DNA of 64,000 nucleotides, taken from assembly GCA_000341795.1 (NCBI GenBank), contig AODO01000054.1:62001-126000 (forward strand). The letters are read 5' to 3'. A program made the position numbers and the translations under genes. Below the pieces are notes generated by a model, which saw nothing but the letters and a program-made list of their open reading frames with translations, did no database searches and was not told the DNA's origin. The DNA comes from Rhodococcus triatomae BKS 15-14 (GTDB lineage: Bacteria; Actinomycetota; Actinomycetes; Mycobacteriales; Mycobacteriaceae). Shown piece by piece: positions 1 through 15,297 of the stretch (the first letter of the stretch is position 1; the number at the start of each line of letters is the position of its first letter).

Positions 1-3290
<3,290 letters not shown>

Positions 3291-3291
<1 letters not shown>

Positions 3292-4457
3292 TACTTCTTG
3301 GCTCCTTCGAGCAGGCTGGTGAAGCGGTCGAACAGGTACGCGGCGTCGTGCGGACCGGCCGCGGCCTCGGGGTGGTACTGCACGGAGAAGGCGGATCCGT
3401 CGAGCAGACGGACGCCTTCGACCGCACCGTCGTTGGCGCAGGTGTGGCTGACCTGGGCGCGACCGAACGGGGTGTCGAACTCCTGACCGGCCTCACCCTC
3501 GAGCGCGAACCCGTGGTTCTGGGCGGTGATCGCGATCCGGCCCGTCTCGTGCTCGACGACCGGGATGTTGATACCGCGGTGGCCGAACTTCATCTTGTAG
3601 GTGCTCAGGCCGAGCGCCCGGCCGAGGATCTGGTTGCCGAAGCAGATGCCGAACAGCGGCAGCCCCTGTCCCAGCACCTCCTTGGTCAGGTGCACGGCGC
3701 CGTCGGCGGTGGCCGGGTCACCCGGTCCGTTGGACAGGAAGACACCGTCGGCGCCGAGGTCGAGGATCTGCTCAAGGCTCGTGGTGGACGGCAGCACGTG
3801 GACCCGGATGCCCCGCTCCGCGAACATCCGCGGAGTGTTGGTCTTGATGCCGAGATCGATGGCGGCCACGGTGAACCGGGCCTCACCGCCGGACGGCTCG
3901 ATGACGAATCCGGAATCCGTGCTGACCTCGCGGGCCAGGTCGGCTCCCAGCATCGACGGCTGACCCTGCACCGCGGCGAGCATCGTCGCGTCGTCGGCGA
4001 GCGCCGATCCGGAGAACACGCCCGCCTTCATCGAACCGCGGGTGCGCAGATGCCGGACCAGGGCGCGGGTGTCGATGCCTGCGATGCCGACGACCCCCTG
4101 CGCGACGAGCTCGTCCTGCAGCGACCCGGTGGCGCGCCAGCTGGACGTGCGGCGGGAGGGGTCTCGGACGACGTAGCCCGCAACCCAGATCTTGTTGGAC
4201 GGGCCGGACGACCGAGCGCCTGCCGAGAGCGCCTCGCCGTCCTCGCCGTTCCAACCGGTGTTGCCGATCTGCGGTGCGGTCGCGACGACGATCTGGCGGT
4301 GGTAGCTGGGGTCGGTGAGGGTCTCCTGGTAGCCGGTCATGCCGGTCGAGAACACCGCCTCGCCCAGGGTCTGTCCGACGGCGCCGAACTCGACGCCCCG
4401 GAAGATCCGTCCGTCCTCGAGGACCAGGGCCGCGGGCCCACCATGCACGATGCTCAC
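3291..4457 (-). CDS. carA: Carbamoyl-phosphate synthase small (glutaminase) subunit
   Basis: Hydrolyses glutamine and channels ammonia to CarB. The protein has 388 residues. The N-terminal CarA domain ([11 protein letters not shown], then [16 protein letters not shown]) is followed by a class I glutamine amidotransferase domain with the nucleophile in LFGICFGNQ, the KMKFGHRG segment and the His/Glu pair in VQYHPE. I chose GTG 4457 ([16 protein letters not shown]) because it matches the family N-terminus and overlaps the upstream stop as GTGA. A longer in-frame ATG extension at 4547 would run into the upstream gene and has no family support. The 3' end overlaps the carB start. Confidence 0.96.
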
Positions 4458-4945
4458 GCTTTCTCTCCGTTCACCCACTGTGGGTACACACTCTTGTCGT
4501 CTCCGCGGAATCCGGTGTCGATCTCCGTTCCGGTGGGCAGCTCCCACCGGATCACCAGGACTCCGTCCTTCGTCATGACCTTGCCCGCGAGTCCCCGCTC
4601 GGTGCGGATGGCGCGGATCGACTCCTGCGGAATCCAGATCGGCGACTCACCGTCGCGTTCCATCAGGATTCCGTGCTCGTAGCGGGCGAGGTCGCAGTTG
4701 GCGCGGTGACCGAGGTCGCCGACGGCGATCCGGTCCTGCCAGCTCGGTGCCACCGTGCTGCCGACGTACAGCCCGGTGCTCGGCGCGATCAACTGGCCGC
4801 CGAGTTCCGCGGGCACGGCGGGCAACTCCCCGATCCGGTCGCGCTGACGCTTGGCGCGCCCCTTCCAACCCCAGAACATCAGCGCGACGAGCAGCAGCCA
4901 GAACAGCGCGAACCCGACGGTCAGCCACACCCGGTCCCAGCTCAT
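4454..4945 (-). CDS. Small membrane protein with PH-like domain, Rv1382-type
   Basis: A protein of 163 residues with one N-terminal membrane segment ([19 protein letters not shown], about residues 6-24), a short basic stretch ([10 protein letters not shown]), then a soluble domain rich in beta-type sequence. Its position between pyrC and carA is the same as Rv1382 in M. tuberculosis, which is annotated only as a membrane or export protein. The PH-like fold is my reading of the length and hydrophobic pattern. Start ATG 4945 overlaps the pyrC stop (ATGA) and the stop overlaps the carA start (GTGA), so it is co-translated with the pyrimidine genes. No catalytic motif is visible and its role in pyrimidine synthesis is unknown. 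Confidence 0.8.
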   Translation of the reverse strand: MSWDRVWLTVGFALFWLLLVALMFWGWKGRAKRQRDRIGELPAVPAELGGQLIAPSTGLYVGSTVAPSWQDRIAVGDLGHRANCDLARYEHGILMERDGESPIWIPQESIRAIRTERGLAGKVMTKDGVLVIRWELPTGTEIDTGFRGDDKSVYPQWVNGEKA

Positions 4946-6240
4946 CGCTGCACCTGCCCACCCAGCACGGTCGGCCGGCCGCGCAGCAGCGTCGCTGTGA
5001 CCTTGGCGCCGAACGTCATCGCCTCGAAAGGGGTGTTGTTCGCGACCGACGCCAGTTCGGGACCCCGTACCGTCCATTCGCGGGCGGGGTCGACCAGCGT
5101 CAGGTTCGCCGGCTCGCCGACGGCGATCGGGCGGCCCTGATCGGGCAGACCGACGATCTCGGCCGGCCGCTCGCTCATCACCTTCGCGACGCCGCGCCAG
5201 TCCAGGAGTCCCGGCTCCACCATCGTCTGCGCGACGATCGCGAGGGCCGTCTCCAGCCCGAGCATGCCGGGCCGGGCCTGGGAGAACTCGCAGCACTTGT
5301 CCTGGTCGGCGTGCGGGGCGTGATCGGTGCCGACACAGTCGACGGTGCCGTCCGACAGCGCCTTCCGCAGCGCTTCGACGTCGGAACGCTCGCGCAGTGG
5401 CGGGTTCACCCGGTTCACGCCGTCGTAGGTCTCGAGCCGCGAGTCGTCGAGCAGCAGGTGATGCGGGGTGACCTCGGCGGTGATCGAGATCCCCTGGCCC
5501 TTCGCCCACTTCAGCAGTTCGACGGTGCCCGCGGTCGAGGCGTGGCAGATGTGGACGCGGGCGCCGGCGTCGCGAGCGAGGATGGCGTCCCGGGCGACGA
5601 TCGACTCCTCCGCGGAGCGCGGCCAGCCCCCGAGACCGAGCCGGGCGGCCGTCGGGCCCTCGTGGGCGACGGCGCCGACCGTCAGCCGCGGCTCCTCCGC
5701 GTGCTGGGCGATGAGCACCCCGAGGGCGCTGGAGTACTCGAGCGCGCGACGCATGAGGAGGGGGTCGTGGACGCAGTGGCCGTCGTCGGAGAACATCTTC
5801 ACCCGACCGACACCCGCTGCCATGGTCGCCATCTCGGCGAGCTGCTTGCCCTCGAGTCCGACGGTGACCGCACCGACCGGGTGCACGTCGACGAGGCCGA
5901 CCTCCTGGCCGCGGCGCCACACGTGGTCCGTGATCACGACGGAGTCGGCGACCGGACTGGTGTTCGCCATCGCGAACACCGCGGTGTAGCCGCCGAGGGC
6001 GGCTGCGGCGGAACCGGACTCGATCGTCTCGGTGTCCTCGCGGCCGGGCTCGCGCAGGTGGGTGTGCATGTCGACGAATCCGGGCAGCAGCACCTGGCCT
6101 GCCGCGTCGATCACGGTCGCGTCGCCGGCGGTCAGGCCGCTGCCGATCTCGGCGATCTCCCCGTCCCGGACGAGGACGTCGGTCGGCTCGCCCTCGCCGT
6201 AGAGGAGGGCACCCCGGATGATCACCTCGCCGCCGCTCAC
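4942..6240 (-). CDS. pyrC: Dihydroorotase (type I)
   Basis: Cyclises N-carbamoyl-aspartate to dihydroorotate, the third step of pyrimidine synthesis. 432 residues, typical of the type I class. Metal-site motifs are present: [10 protein letters not shown] (HxH plus substrate Arg) near residue 60, the HICHAST region, and GTDHAPH near residue 305, which carries the catalytic Asp. GTG 6240 gives [15 protein letters not shown] and overlaps the pyrB stop by 4 nt (GTGA). The downstream junction is ATGA. Assignment is secure. Confidence 0.96.
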   Translation of the reverse strand: MSGGEVIIRGALLYGEGEPTDVLVRDGEIAEIGSGLTAGDATVIDAAGQVLLPGFVDMHTHLREPGREDTETIESGSAAAALGGYTAVFAMANTSPVADSVVITDHVWRRGQEVGLVDVHPVGAVTVGLEGKQLAEMATMAAGVGRVKMFSDDGHCVHDPLLMRRALEYSSALGVLIAQHAEEPRLTVGAVAHEGPTAARLGLGGWPRSAEESIVARDAILARDAGARVHICHASTAGTVELLKWAKGQGISITAEVTPHHLLLDDSRLETYDGVNRVNPPLRERSDVEALRKALSDGTVDCVGTDHAPHADQDKCCEFSQARPGMLGLETALAIVAQTMVEPGLLDWRGVAKVMSERPAEIVGLPDQGRPIAVGEPANLTLVDPAREWTVRGPELASVANNTPFEAMTFGAKVTATLLRGRPTVLGGQVQR

Positions 6241-7183
6241 AGCGCCGCCCCTTCCTCGGTTCCGACCAACAACCCGAACAGGACAGCCATGCGGACGTGA
6301 ACTCCATTCGTCACCTGCTGCAGCACAGCAGTTTTCGGTGAATCGGCGACAGCGGAGGCGATCTCCATGCCGCGCAGCATCGGACCGGGATGCAGGACCG
6401 CCGCGTGCTCCGGCAGCAACGCCAGCCGGCGCTCGTTCAGCCCGTAGGTGATCGAGTACTCCCGCGGCGACGGGAAGAACCCGCCGTTCATCCGCTCGGC
6501 CTGCACGCGCAGCATCAGCACGGCATCGGCGCCGGGCAGTTCCGCGTCGAGCGAGTGCGAGACCGTCACCGGCCAGCTCGACACGCCGACCGGCAACAGT
6601 GTCGGCGGCGCGACCAGCACGACCTCGGCGCCGAGCATCGAGAGCAGGAAGGCGTTCGAGCGGGCGACGCGGCTGTGCAGGATGTCGCCGACGATGACGA
6701 TCCGCTTCCCGGCGATGTCTCCCAGGCGCTGGCGCAGGGTCAACGCGTCGAGCAGGGCCTGGGTGGGGTGCTCGTGGGTGCCGTCACCGGCGTTGATCAC
6801 CGCCGGTCCGCCGCCGTTGCCGTCGCCGGTCCACTCGGCGATCCGGTGCGCAGCACCCGACGCGGGGTGCCGGACGATCAGGGCGTCCGCGCCGGCCGCG
6901 TGCAGGGTCAGCGCGGTGTCGCGCAGCGACTCCCCCTTGCTGACCGACGAACTCGACGCACTGACGTTGATCACGTCCGCGCTCATCCACTTGCCCGCGA
7001 CCTCGAACGAGACGCGGGTTCGGGTGGAGTTCTCGAAGAACACGGTCATCACGGTGCGGCCGCGCAGGGTGGGGAGCTTGCGAACCTCGCGTCCGAGCAG
7101 CGCCTGCTGGAATCGTTCGGCCTCGTCGAGCAGTCCGGTGGCCGACGCAGGAGTGAGATCGGTTACCGAGAGCAGGTGCTTCA

Positions 7184-7184
<1 letters not shown>
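6237..7184 (-). CDS. pyrB: Aspartate carbamoyltransferase catalytic chain
   Basis: Joins carbamoyl phosphate to aspartate. 315 residues. Carbamoyl-phosphate motif [13 protein letters not shown] and aspartate-side motif [12 protein letters not shown] are intact. No pyrI-like regulatory gene lies nearby, as expected for Actinobacteria, so control is likely at expression through PyrR. The start is GTG at 7184 ([12 protein letters not shown]). The pyrR TAG stop shares its last base with this start (TAGTG), so translation of pyrB depends on ribosomes finishing pyrR. Confidence 0.96.
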
Positions 7185-7840
<656 letters not shown>

Positions 7841-7926
7841 CTATCAGCGGGGGTGCCCCGGACCCGAACCCGCACACGGTGTCCTCAGCCACACGGCAAC
7901 CCCCCGGTGGGTTCCGACAAACGACT

Positions 7927-7969
7927 GAAGGGCACCTTCATGCGCTCGGAGCGCGTGAAGGTGCCCTTC
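7927..7969 (-). terminator. Hairpin terminator after nusB
   Basis: A 14-bp perfect inverted repeat (GAAGGGCACCTTCA, 7927-7940, with its complement at 7956-7969) is extended inward by GCGC/GCGC pairs around loop TCGGA. It sits 11 bp past the nusB stop and ahead of the pyrR leader. The minus-strand bases after the stem include TCGTTTGT, a weak T-tract, so this is probably a strong-stem actinobacterial terminator that insulates the two operons. Confidence 0.75.
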
Positions 7970-7980
7970 GGCCGGGAATG

Positions 7981-8493
7981 TCAGGCGTCGCCGGCGACGT
8001 CCGTCGACTCGGTGTCCGGAGCCGCCGACCGGGCGGTCGCGGCGGCCGCGGCTCGCACCTGGGGCGCGACCAGGACGACCTGACCGAGGATGCCGTTGAC
8101 GAATCCCGGGGACTCGTCGGTGGACAGTTCCTTCGCCAGTTCGACCGCTTCGTCGACGGCGACGACCGGCGGCACGTCGGTCGCGTGGAACAGCTCCCAC
8201 ACCGCGATCCGCAGGATGGCCCTGTCGACGGCGGGCAGCCGGTCGAGCGTCCAGTCCTGCAGATGATCCGAGATGACCCGGTCCAGACGGTCCAGGTTCT
8301 CCGCGACCCCGGTCACGACGGTGACCGTGTACGGGTTGACCGGAGCGACGGTGTCGTCCTTGGCGGACAGTTCGACGCGCTCGGCGGCGAGGTTCACCGG
8401 GTCGAGATCACGCGCCTCCGCCTCGAAGAGGAAGTCGACAGCGCGCTTGCGGGCCTTGTGCCTGGCCCCGAGCTTCTTCTGGCTACCGGACAC
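7981..8493 (-). CDS. nusB: Transcription antitermination factor NusB
   Basis: RNA-binding component of the NusB-NusE complex that supports antitermination on rRNA operons. 170 residues: N-terminal [20 protein letters not shown] matches the arginine-rich start of the family, and the helical core has [22 protein letters not shown] and GFVNGIL. A disordered Ala/Asp/Thr tail of about 25 residues extends beyond the fold. GTG 8493 follows the efp stop by one base. It is the last gene of pepQ-efp-nusB. Confidence 0.95.
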   Translation of the reverse strand: MSGSQKKLGARHKARKRAVDFLFEAEARDLDPVNLAAERVELSAKDDTVAPVNPYTVTVVTGVAENLDRLDRVISDHLQDWTLDRLPAVDRAILRIAVWELFHATDVPPVVAVDEAVELAKELSTDESPGFVNGILGQVVLVAPQVRAAAAATARSAAPDTESTDVAGDA

Positions 8494-8494
8494 G

Positions 8495-9058
8495 CTACGA
8501 GTTCACGCGGCCCAGGTAGTTGCCGTCACGGGAGTCGATCTTCAGCTTGTCGCCCGTGTTGATGAACAGCGGGACCTGAACCTCGGCGCCGGTCTCCAGC
8601 GTGGCGGGCTTGGTGCCACCGGTGGAGCGGTCGCCCTGGAGGCCCGGATCGGTGTGCTGGACGACCAGCTCGACGGTCACGGGCAGCTCGACGAACAAGG
8701 GCGCATCCTCGTGGGTCGCGACCTGGACCTGCATGTTCTCCAGCAGGAAGCGCGCGCCGTCGCCGACCGTCGCCTCGCCGATGGAGATCTGGTCGTACGT
8801 GTCGCCGTCCATGAAGACGTAGTCGCTGCCGTCGTGGTACAGGTAGGTCATGTCGCGGCGGTCAACGGTGGCGGTCTCGACCTTGACGCCGGCGTTGAAG
8901 GTCTTGTCGACATTCTTCCCGGAGAGCACGTTCTTGAGCTTGGTGCGCACGAACGCGGGCCCCTTGCCCGGCTTGACGTGCTGGAACTCGATGATCTGCC
9001 AGAGCTGGCCCTCGATCTTCAGTACGAGCCCGTTCTTGAAATCACTGGTGTCAGCCAC
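8495..9058 (-). CDS. efp: Elongation factor P
   Basis: Relieves ribosomes stalled at polyproline stretches. 187 residues. The N-terminal KOW-like domain carries the P-site loop [14 protein letters not shown], with the lysine that lies near the P-site tRNA end; two OB domains follow and end in the conserved [23 protein letters not shown] 9058 ([13 protein letters not shown]) matches the family N-terminus. The GGAG upstream is about 11 nt away, a little far. No epmA/epmB/earP-type modification gene is nearby, which fits Actinobacteria. Confidence 0.96.
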   Translation of the reverse strand: MADTSDFKNGLVLKIEGQLWQIIEFQHVKPGKGPAFVRTKLKNVLSGKNVDKTFNAGVKVETATVDRRDMTYLYHDGSDYVFMDGDTYDQISIGEATVGDGARFLLENMQVQVATHEDAPLFVELPVTVELVVQHTDPGLQGDRSTGGTKPATLETGAEVQVPLFINTGDKLKIDSRDGNYLGRVNS

Positions 9059-9075
9059 TGGCTTCGCGTCTCCTT

Positions 9076-10182
9076 TTAGACGATTGTCAAATCTTTGCTG
9101 GTGAGCGTGAGGAGCTCCGGCTCCTCTTCGCGAACCACGAGAGTGTCCTCGATCCGGACACCTCCGCGACCGGAGAAGTACACTCCCGGCTCGACGGTCA
9201 CCGCAGCACCGGCTAGTAGTGTACCGGTGCCGGCCTTGCCGATTCCCGGCGCTTCGTGGATCTCCAGGCCGACGCCGTGTCCGAGACCGTGCAGGAACAG
9301 CTCCCCGTAGCCCGCCTCCTCGATCACCGAGCGGGACGCGGTGTCCACATCCCCCACCGGGACGCCCGGCGCCAGCGCCGCCCGGCCCGCCGCCTGCGAG
9401 CGCAGTACCAGTTCGTACACGTCGCGCTGCCAGTCCGCGGCGGCGCCGAGGACGAAGGTGCGGGTCATGTCGGAGTGGTAGCCGGCCACGGTGGCCCCGA
9501 AGTCGAGTTTGACGAAGTCACCCGTCGCCAGCACCGCGCCGGTCGGGCGGTGGTGCGGGATCGCCGAGTTCGCGCCCGCCGCGACGATCGTCTCGAACGA
9601 GACGCCGTCCGCACCGTGCTCGAGCATGAGGAACTCGAGCTCGCGGCCGACCTCCCGCTCGGTCCGCCCGGGCCGTAGTCCGCCCCGCTCGATCAGCGCG
9701 GCGAGGGCTACGTCGGCGGCCGCACAGGCGCGCCGCAGCAGGCCGATCTCGTGTTCGTCCTTCACCTCTCGCAGCCGCTCGACCAGGCCGGGGGTTCGGG
9801 TCAACGTCAGGTGCGGCGCGATGGACTGCCAGTCGGCGAGGGTGTCGACCGTGACGACGTGGCTCTCGAATCCGACCCGCGCGCCTGCGCGTTCGGAGAG
9901 ACGCCGGATCAGCGCCGCGGCACTCGCACGGTCGATGACCGCCCGCAGGTCCGGAACCTGCTCGCCGACCTGCGTGACGTACCGGCCGTCGGTGCAGACG
10001 AGGGTGCCGTTCTCCGCACCCGGCTCGTCCGAGGCATCGACGATCAGCGCCGCGTTCGAGCCCGTGAAGCCGGTGAGATAGCGGATGTTGAGGAGGTCGG
10101 TGACCATCAGGACGTCGAGGTCGCGGTCGGCGAGCAGGCCGCGCAGTGCGGCTCGCCGAGCGGCGTGATCTGCGGTGGACAT
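9076..10182 (-). CDS. pepQ: M24 family Xaa-Pro aminopeptidase
   Basis: Cytoplasmic metallopeptidase of the proline dipeptidase/aminopeptidase P class. 368 residues from ATG 10182 ([17 protein letters not shown]). The creatinase-like N-terminal domain (residues 1-135) precedes the pita-bread domain with metal ligands in [19 protein letters not shown] (two Asp), [13 protein letters not shown] (His), VEPGVYF (Glu) and [11 protein letters not shown] (Glu). The open frame extends upstream to 10272, but that part overlaps the divergent promoter region and lacks family similarity. It lies 17 bp before efp, the same pair as Rv2535c-Rv2534c. Confidence 0.93.
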   Translation of the reverse strand: MSTADHAARRAALRGLLADRDLDVLMVTDLLNIRYLTGFTGSNAALIVDASDEPGAENGTLVCTDGRYVTQVGEQVPDLRAVIDRASAAALIRRLSERAGARVGFESHVVTVDTLADWQSIAPHLTLTRTPGLVERLREVKDEHEIGLLRRACAAADVALAALIERGGLRPGRTEREVGRELEFLMLEHGADGVSFETIVAAGANSAIPHHRPTGAVLATGDFVKLDFGATVAGYHSDMTRTFVLGAAADWQRDVYELVLRSQAAGRAALAPGVPVGDVDTASRSVIEEAGYGELFLHGLGHGVGLEIHEAPGIGKAGTGTLLAGAAVTVEPGVYFSGRGGVRIEDTLVVREEEPELLTLTSKDLTIV

Positions 10183-10292
10183 GGCCCCAACGTACGACAG
10201 CCACGTGGCGTCTTCGCGGCGACGGCCGATGTGACCCCGCGGAGTCCGGGTCGGCGATGTCGGTTGCGTCACGGCATCGACGTGACGCTCGT

Positions 10293-10298
10293 TACGCT
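10293..10298 (+). promoter_or_regulatory. Candidate -10 element of a leaderless promoter
   Basis: TACGCT lies 6 nt before ATG 10305, the spacing expected if transcription starts at the A of the start codon. There is no Shine-Dalgarno before that ATG, which supports leaderless initiation. No convincing -35 was found, so this is only a suggestion. Confidence 0.3.
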
Positions 10299-10304
10299 GT
10301 CCTC

Positions 10305-10946
10305 ATGAACCTCTGGATTGTTCGTGGACTCGGCATGACCTTCGTCCACGTCGTCACCCGCGTCGTGCTGGGTGTCGCGATCGCTGCCTGGCCGTTGCAC
10401 GGGTCGTTGCTGCGCTGGGTCGGGCTGGCCGTCGTGGTCCTCGTCGCGCTGCTGTGGGCGGGCCTCGACGGCATCCGCGACGCTCGGGCGCACCCCTCGG
10501 AGCGGGAGGAGACGGACCTGACGATGACCTGGCTGAAGGCCGGTGCCGTCGCGGGCCTGCTGTCCGGCGCCGTGTCGTGGCTGATCGGCACCGTCTCCGA
10601 CATCTCGCTCGGCGAGAACTCACTGTTCTTCGAGCTGACGTCGGGTGCGGCGTTCACCCTGCTCCTGGTGTTCGTCCCGGCGATGCTGGCGGTGGCCGTC
10701 GGCCGCTTCATCGCGCACCGTGACACTCGCAAGAACGACAGCGAAGGCGATCGGACCCCCGTCGAAGCACCCGTCGCGGTCGGCGTCGGCGCGGCCGGGG
10801 CCACCGAGGCGTGGTCGAACACGGACGGCGACGCCGGCTACGGTTTCGCGGAGGGCCCGTACTCGGACGGCGCAGGCTCCCCGGACGGCCAGGCGGACGA
10901 CGCACCGACCGAGGTCTTCCGCGCCGTCGAGCGCCCGAAGGAGTGA
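10305..10946 (+). CDS. Four-helix membrane protein (B-4DMT / Rv2536 type)
   Basis: 213 residues with about four membrane helices: FVHVVTRVVLGVAIAAW, WVGLAVVVLVALLWAGL, AGAVAGLLSGAVSWLIGTV and AAFTLLLVFVPAMLAVAVG. An acidic, Gly/Ala-rich cytoplasmic-type tail of about 70 residues ends in ERPKE. It lies divergent from pepQ and convergent to aroB, exactly where Rv2536 sits in M. tuberculosis. The family is annotated as a small DMT-like transporter, but no substrate is known. ATG 10305 was chosen because it begins the hydrophobic N-terminus; the frame is open further upstream without support. Confidence 0.8.
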   Translation: MNLWIVRGLGMTFVHVVTRVVLGVAIAAWPLHGSLLRWVGLAVVVLVALLWAGLDGIRDARAHPSEREETDLTMTWLKAGAVAGLLSGAVSWLIGTVSDISLGENSLFFELTSGAAFTLLLVFVPAMLAVAVGRFIAHRDTRKNDSEGDRTPVEAPVAVGVGAAGATEAWSNTDGDAGYGFAEGPYSDGAGSPDGQADDAPTEVFRAVERPKE

Positions 10947-10950
10947 GAGC

Positions 10951-10986
10951 ACCTGTGCCGGGCGGTGGACACCGCCCGGCACAGGT
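10951..10986. terminator. Bidirectional hairpin terminator
   Basis: A perfect 16-bp inverted repeat (ACCTGTGCCGGGCGGT, 10951-10966, complement 10971-10986) with a 4-nt loop lies between the convergent ends of the membrane protein gene and aroB. It has no T-tract on either side but a very strong stem. Confidence 0.75.
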
Positions 10987-10995
10987 CTCGCGGCG

Positions 10996-12664
<1,669 letters not shown>

Positions 12665-12668
<4 letters not shown>

Positions 12669-13852
12669 CTGGCCAGCCGCTCCCGCACTGCCCCGAGGTA
12701 GCCCTCGACGTTGCGCTGGGTCTCGGCGACCGAGTCGCCACCGAACTTCTCCAGCGCTGCCTGTGCGACGACGAGCGCGACCATGGACTCGGCGACGACG
12801 CCCGCCGCGGGCACGGCGCAGACATCGCTGCGCTGGTGGATGGCGACCGCTTCGTCACCGGTCGCCATGTCGACGGTGGCGAGCGCCCGCGGCACGGTGG
12901 AGATCGGCTTCATCGCCGCGCGGACGCGCAGCGCCTCGCCGTTGGTCATGCCGCCCTCGAGGCCGCCCGCGCGGTTGGTGGACCGCAGGACACCGTCGGG
13001 GCCGGGCTTCATCTCGTCGTGCGCCGCGCTGCCGCGCCGGCGTGCGGTTTCGAATCCGTCACCCACCTCGACGCCCTTGATCGCCTGAATTCCCATGAGG
13101 GCCGCAGCGAGTCGCGCATCGAGCCGGTTCTCACCGCTGATGAACGAGCCGAGCCCGACCGGGAGGCCCTCGATGATCACCTCGACGACACCGCCGAGGG
13201 TGTCGCCGTCCTTCTTCGCGGCTTCGATCTCGGCGATCATCGACTCCTCGGCGGCCTTGTCGAAGGCCCGCACCGGGCTCGCGTCGACGGAGTCGAGGTC
13301 ACCGGCCTGCGGGCCGGGGCCGACGTAGGGTTCCGACGCACCGATGGAGATGACGTGCGAGACGACCTCGACGCCGAACACCTGGCGCAGGAAGTTGCGG
13401 GCGACGGTGCCCGCCGCGACACGGGCCGCGGTCTCGCGGGCGCTGGCCCGCTCGAGCACCGGGCGGGCGTCGGCGAAGCCGTACTTGAGCATGCCCGAGA
13501 AATCGGCGTGACCGGGGCGCGGCCGGGTCAGCGGAGCGTTCCGTGCGAGATCCTTGAGCAGCGCCTCGTCGACCGGGTCGGAGGCCATCACGGTCTCCCA
13601 CTTGGGCCACTCGCTGTTCGCGACCTCGATCGCGACGGGACCGCCCATCGTTCGGCCGTGGCGGACACCGCCGACGACGGTGACGACGTCCTTCTCGAAG
13701 CTCATCCGGGCGCCGCGGCCGTAGCCGAGGCGACGGCGGGCCAGTTGGGTGGCGATCTCGTCCGAGGTGACCTCGACCCCGGCGACCATCCCGTCGAGCA
13801 TCGCGACGAGGGCGGGACCGTGGGATTCTCCGGCAGTTATCCAGCGCAGCAC
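12665..13852 (-). CDS. aroC: Chorismate synthase
   Basis: Converts EPSP to chorismate using reduced FMN. About 395 residues. The start is set at GTG 13852 ([12 protein letters not shown]) because this matches the family N-terminus. Two ATGs three to four codons upstream (13864 and 13861, giving MMGGVLRW) are possible and no clear ribosome-binding site decides between them. Visible motifs: TAGESHG, the [11 protein letters not shown] segment, GRASARET-like [15 protein letters not shown], and HDEM near the C-terminus. It lies 43 bp downstream of the peptidase gene. Confidence 0.95.
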
Positions 13853-13895
13853 GCCGCCCATCATTCCACGAGACGAACATCGCATTGCACACCGG

Positions 13896-14330
13896 TCACA
13901 CGCTCACCGTGGCGAGCGCGACGAGCGTGGCGACGCACATCGACGGACCGTGCGGCAGGCTCGCCGCACCCCGGCCGGCCACTCGCAGCACCGACCCGGC
14001 GACAGCGGTGACCACGAAGGCTCCCGCGGCGCCGAGGAGCCACGCCGAGGCGCCCGCGGTCCCGGTGACAGCGCCGAGTCCGAGTGCGAGCTTGACGTCC
14101 CCCGCCCCCATCGCTGCGGGCGCAGCGAGGTGAACCAGCAGATACCCGCCGGCGAGCAGCCCCGCGCCGACGAGTGCAGGCCGGAGTTGCCCCGCACCCG
14201 CCGCGACCAGCAGGATCACCACGGCGCCCGGCAGCGTGAGCACGTTCGGCAGTCGCCTGGACCGCAGATCGATCACACTCAGACATCCGCACCAGACGAC
14301 CAGGCCAACCACCGCCCACATCTCCCCCAT
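13896..14330 (-). CDS. A24 family prepilin-type peptidase, catalytic domain only
   Basis: A membrane aspartyl protease of the type IV prepilin peptidase family, 144 residues with four to five helices. Both catalytic aspartates are visible: D in [12 protein letters not shown] and the GAGD motif in [14 protein letters not shown]. The N-terminal methyltransferase domain of full PilD is absent, as in the Rv2551c type, which lies in a related position. ATG 14330 ([13 protein letters not shown]) was chosen. No pilin or tad genes are in the window, so the substrate is unknown; a Flp/Tad pilin elsewhere would be the expected client. The 127 bp upstream of it, to aroE, show nothing clear. Confidence 0.82.
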   Translation of the reverse strand: MGEMWAVVGLVVWCGCLSVIDLRSRRLPNVLTLPGAVVILLVAAGAGQLRPALVGAGLLAGGYLLVHLAAPAAMGAGDVKLALGLGAVTGTAGASAWLLGAAGAFVVTAVAGSVLRVAGRGAASLPHGPSMCVATLVALATVSV

Positions 14331-14457
14331 GGCGGAGGACGGTGCCACACCCCGGACCCGCAACCACCCCGTCGACCTGCGCTCGGCCCCCGGCCTGGGG
14401 ACGGAAGCGGATGCTTCCCGTGTGTGCGACGTCCACCTCGAATCGGGTACGACCCGC

Positions 14458-15297
14458 TCACGGACGCTGGACGGCTGCCGCCATCGCCTCCCGCGGTGCC
14501 GGCATGCCGGTGAACTGCTCGACCTGCCCGAACGCCTGATTGAGCAGCATCCGCAGGCCGTCGACGACGGTGCCGCCCGCGGCTGCGACCGCGGCGGCGA
14601 GCGGTGTGGGCCAGGGATCGTAGATCGCGTCGAACACCACCGGCGCCCGGGCGATCGACGGAGCGAGGTCCGCGGCGGCCGACGCCGGAATCGTCGACAT
14701 GACCACCGCCGCCTCGCCGCAGACGGCCCCGACCTCGGCCGCGTCCAGACCCTGGTGGCGGGCACGCAGCCCGATCGTGGCCGCACAGGCAAGGGTGTCG
14801 GCGGCTCGGTCGGCGGACCGCGCGACGACGGTCACCTCGACCGCGCCCAGATCCGCGAACGCCCGCAGGGCAGGACGGGAGGTGCCACCGGCACCGACGA
14901 CCACGACGGCCGCGCCGGACAGGTCGGTCACCCCGACCTCGGCGAGCGCGCCGACGACACCGTCGACGTCGGTGCAGTCGGCGCGCCACCCGCCTGCGCC
15001 CTCGTCGATCCGGACCAGGGTGTTCGCGGATCCGACCTGGACGGCTCGCTCGGTGCGTTCGACCGCGTGGGTCAGCGCCGCCACCTTGCCGGGCATGGTG
15101 ACCGACAGACCGATCCATTCCGGGCCGAGCCCGTCGACGAGACCGGGAAGTTCCTCGGCGGTGCACTCGATGCGGTCGTAGGTCCAGTCGGTCAGACCGA
15201 GCGCGCGGTACGCGGCGAGGTGCAGGTCCGGTGACCGGGAGTGATCGATGGGCTTCCCGAGGACGGCCGCCCTGCGCGGCACGGATTCACCGGCCAC
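14458..15297 (-). CDS. aroE: Shikimate dehydrogenase
   Basis: Reduces 3-dehydroshikimate to shikimate with NADPH. 279 residues: the substrate domain has KPIDHSRSPDLHLAAYRALG and SVTMPGK (catalytic Lys), followed by ADCTDVDG (substrate Asp) and the Rossmann loop VVGAGGTSRPAL. GTG 15297 is preferred ([14 protein letters not shown]); GTG 15282 would remove five residues. The gene overlaps the mltG end by 11 bp, tying it to alaS-ruvX-mltG. Confidence 0.94.
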   Translation of the reverse strand: MAGESVPRRAAVLGKPIDHSRSPDLHLAAYRALGLTDWTYDRIECTAEELPGLVDGLGPEWIGLSVTMPGKVAALTHAVERTERAVQVGSANTLVRIDEGAGGWRADCTDVDGVVGALAEVGVTDLSGAAVVVVGAGGTSRPALRAFADLGAVEVTVVARSADRAADTLACAATIGLRARHQGLDAAEVGAVCGEAAVVMSTIPASAAADLAPSIARAPVVFDAIYDPWPTPLAAAVAAAGGTVVDGLRMLLNQAFGQVEQFTGMPAPREAMAAAVQRP

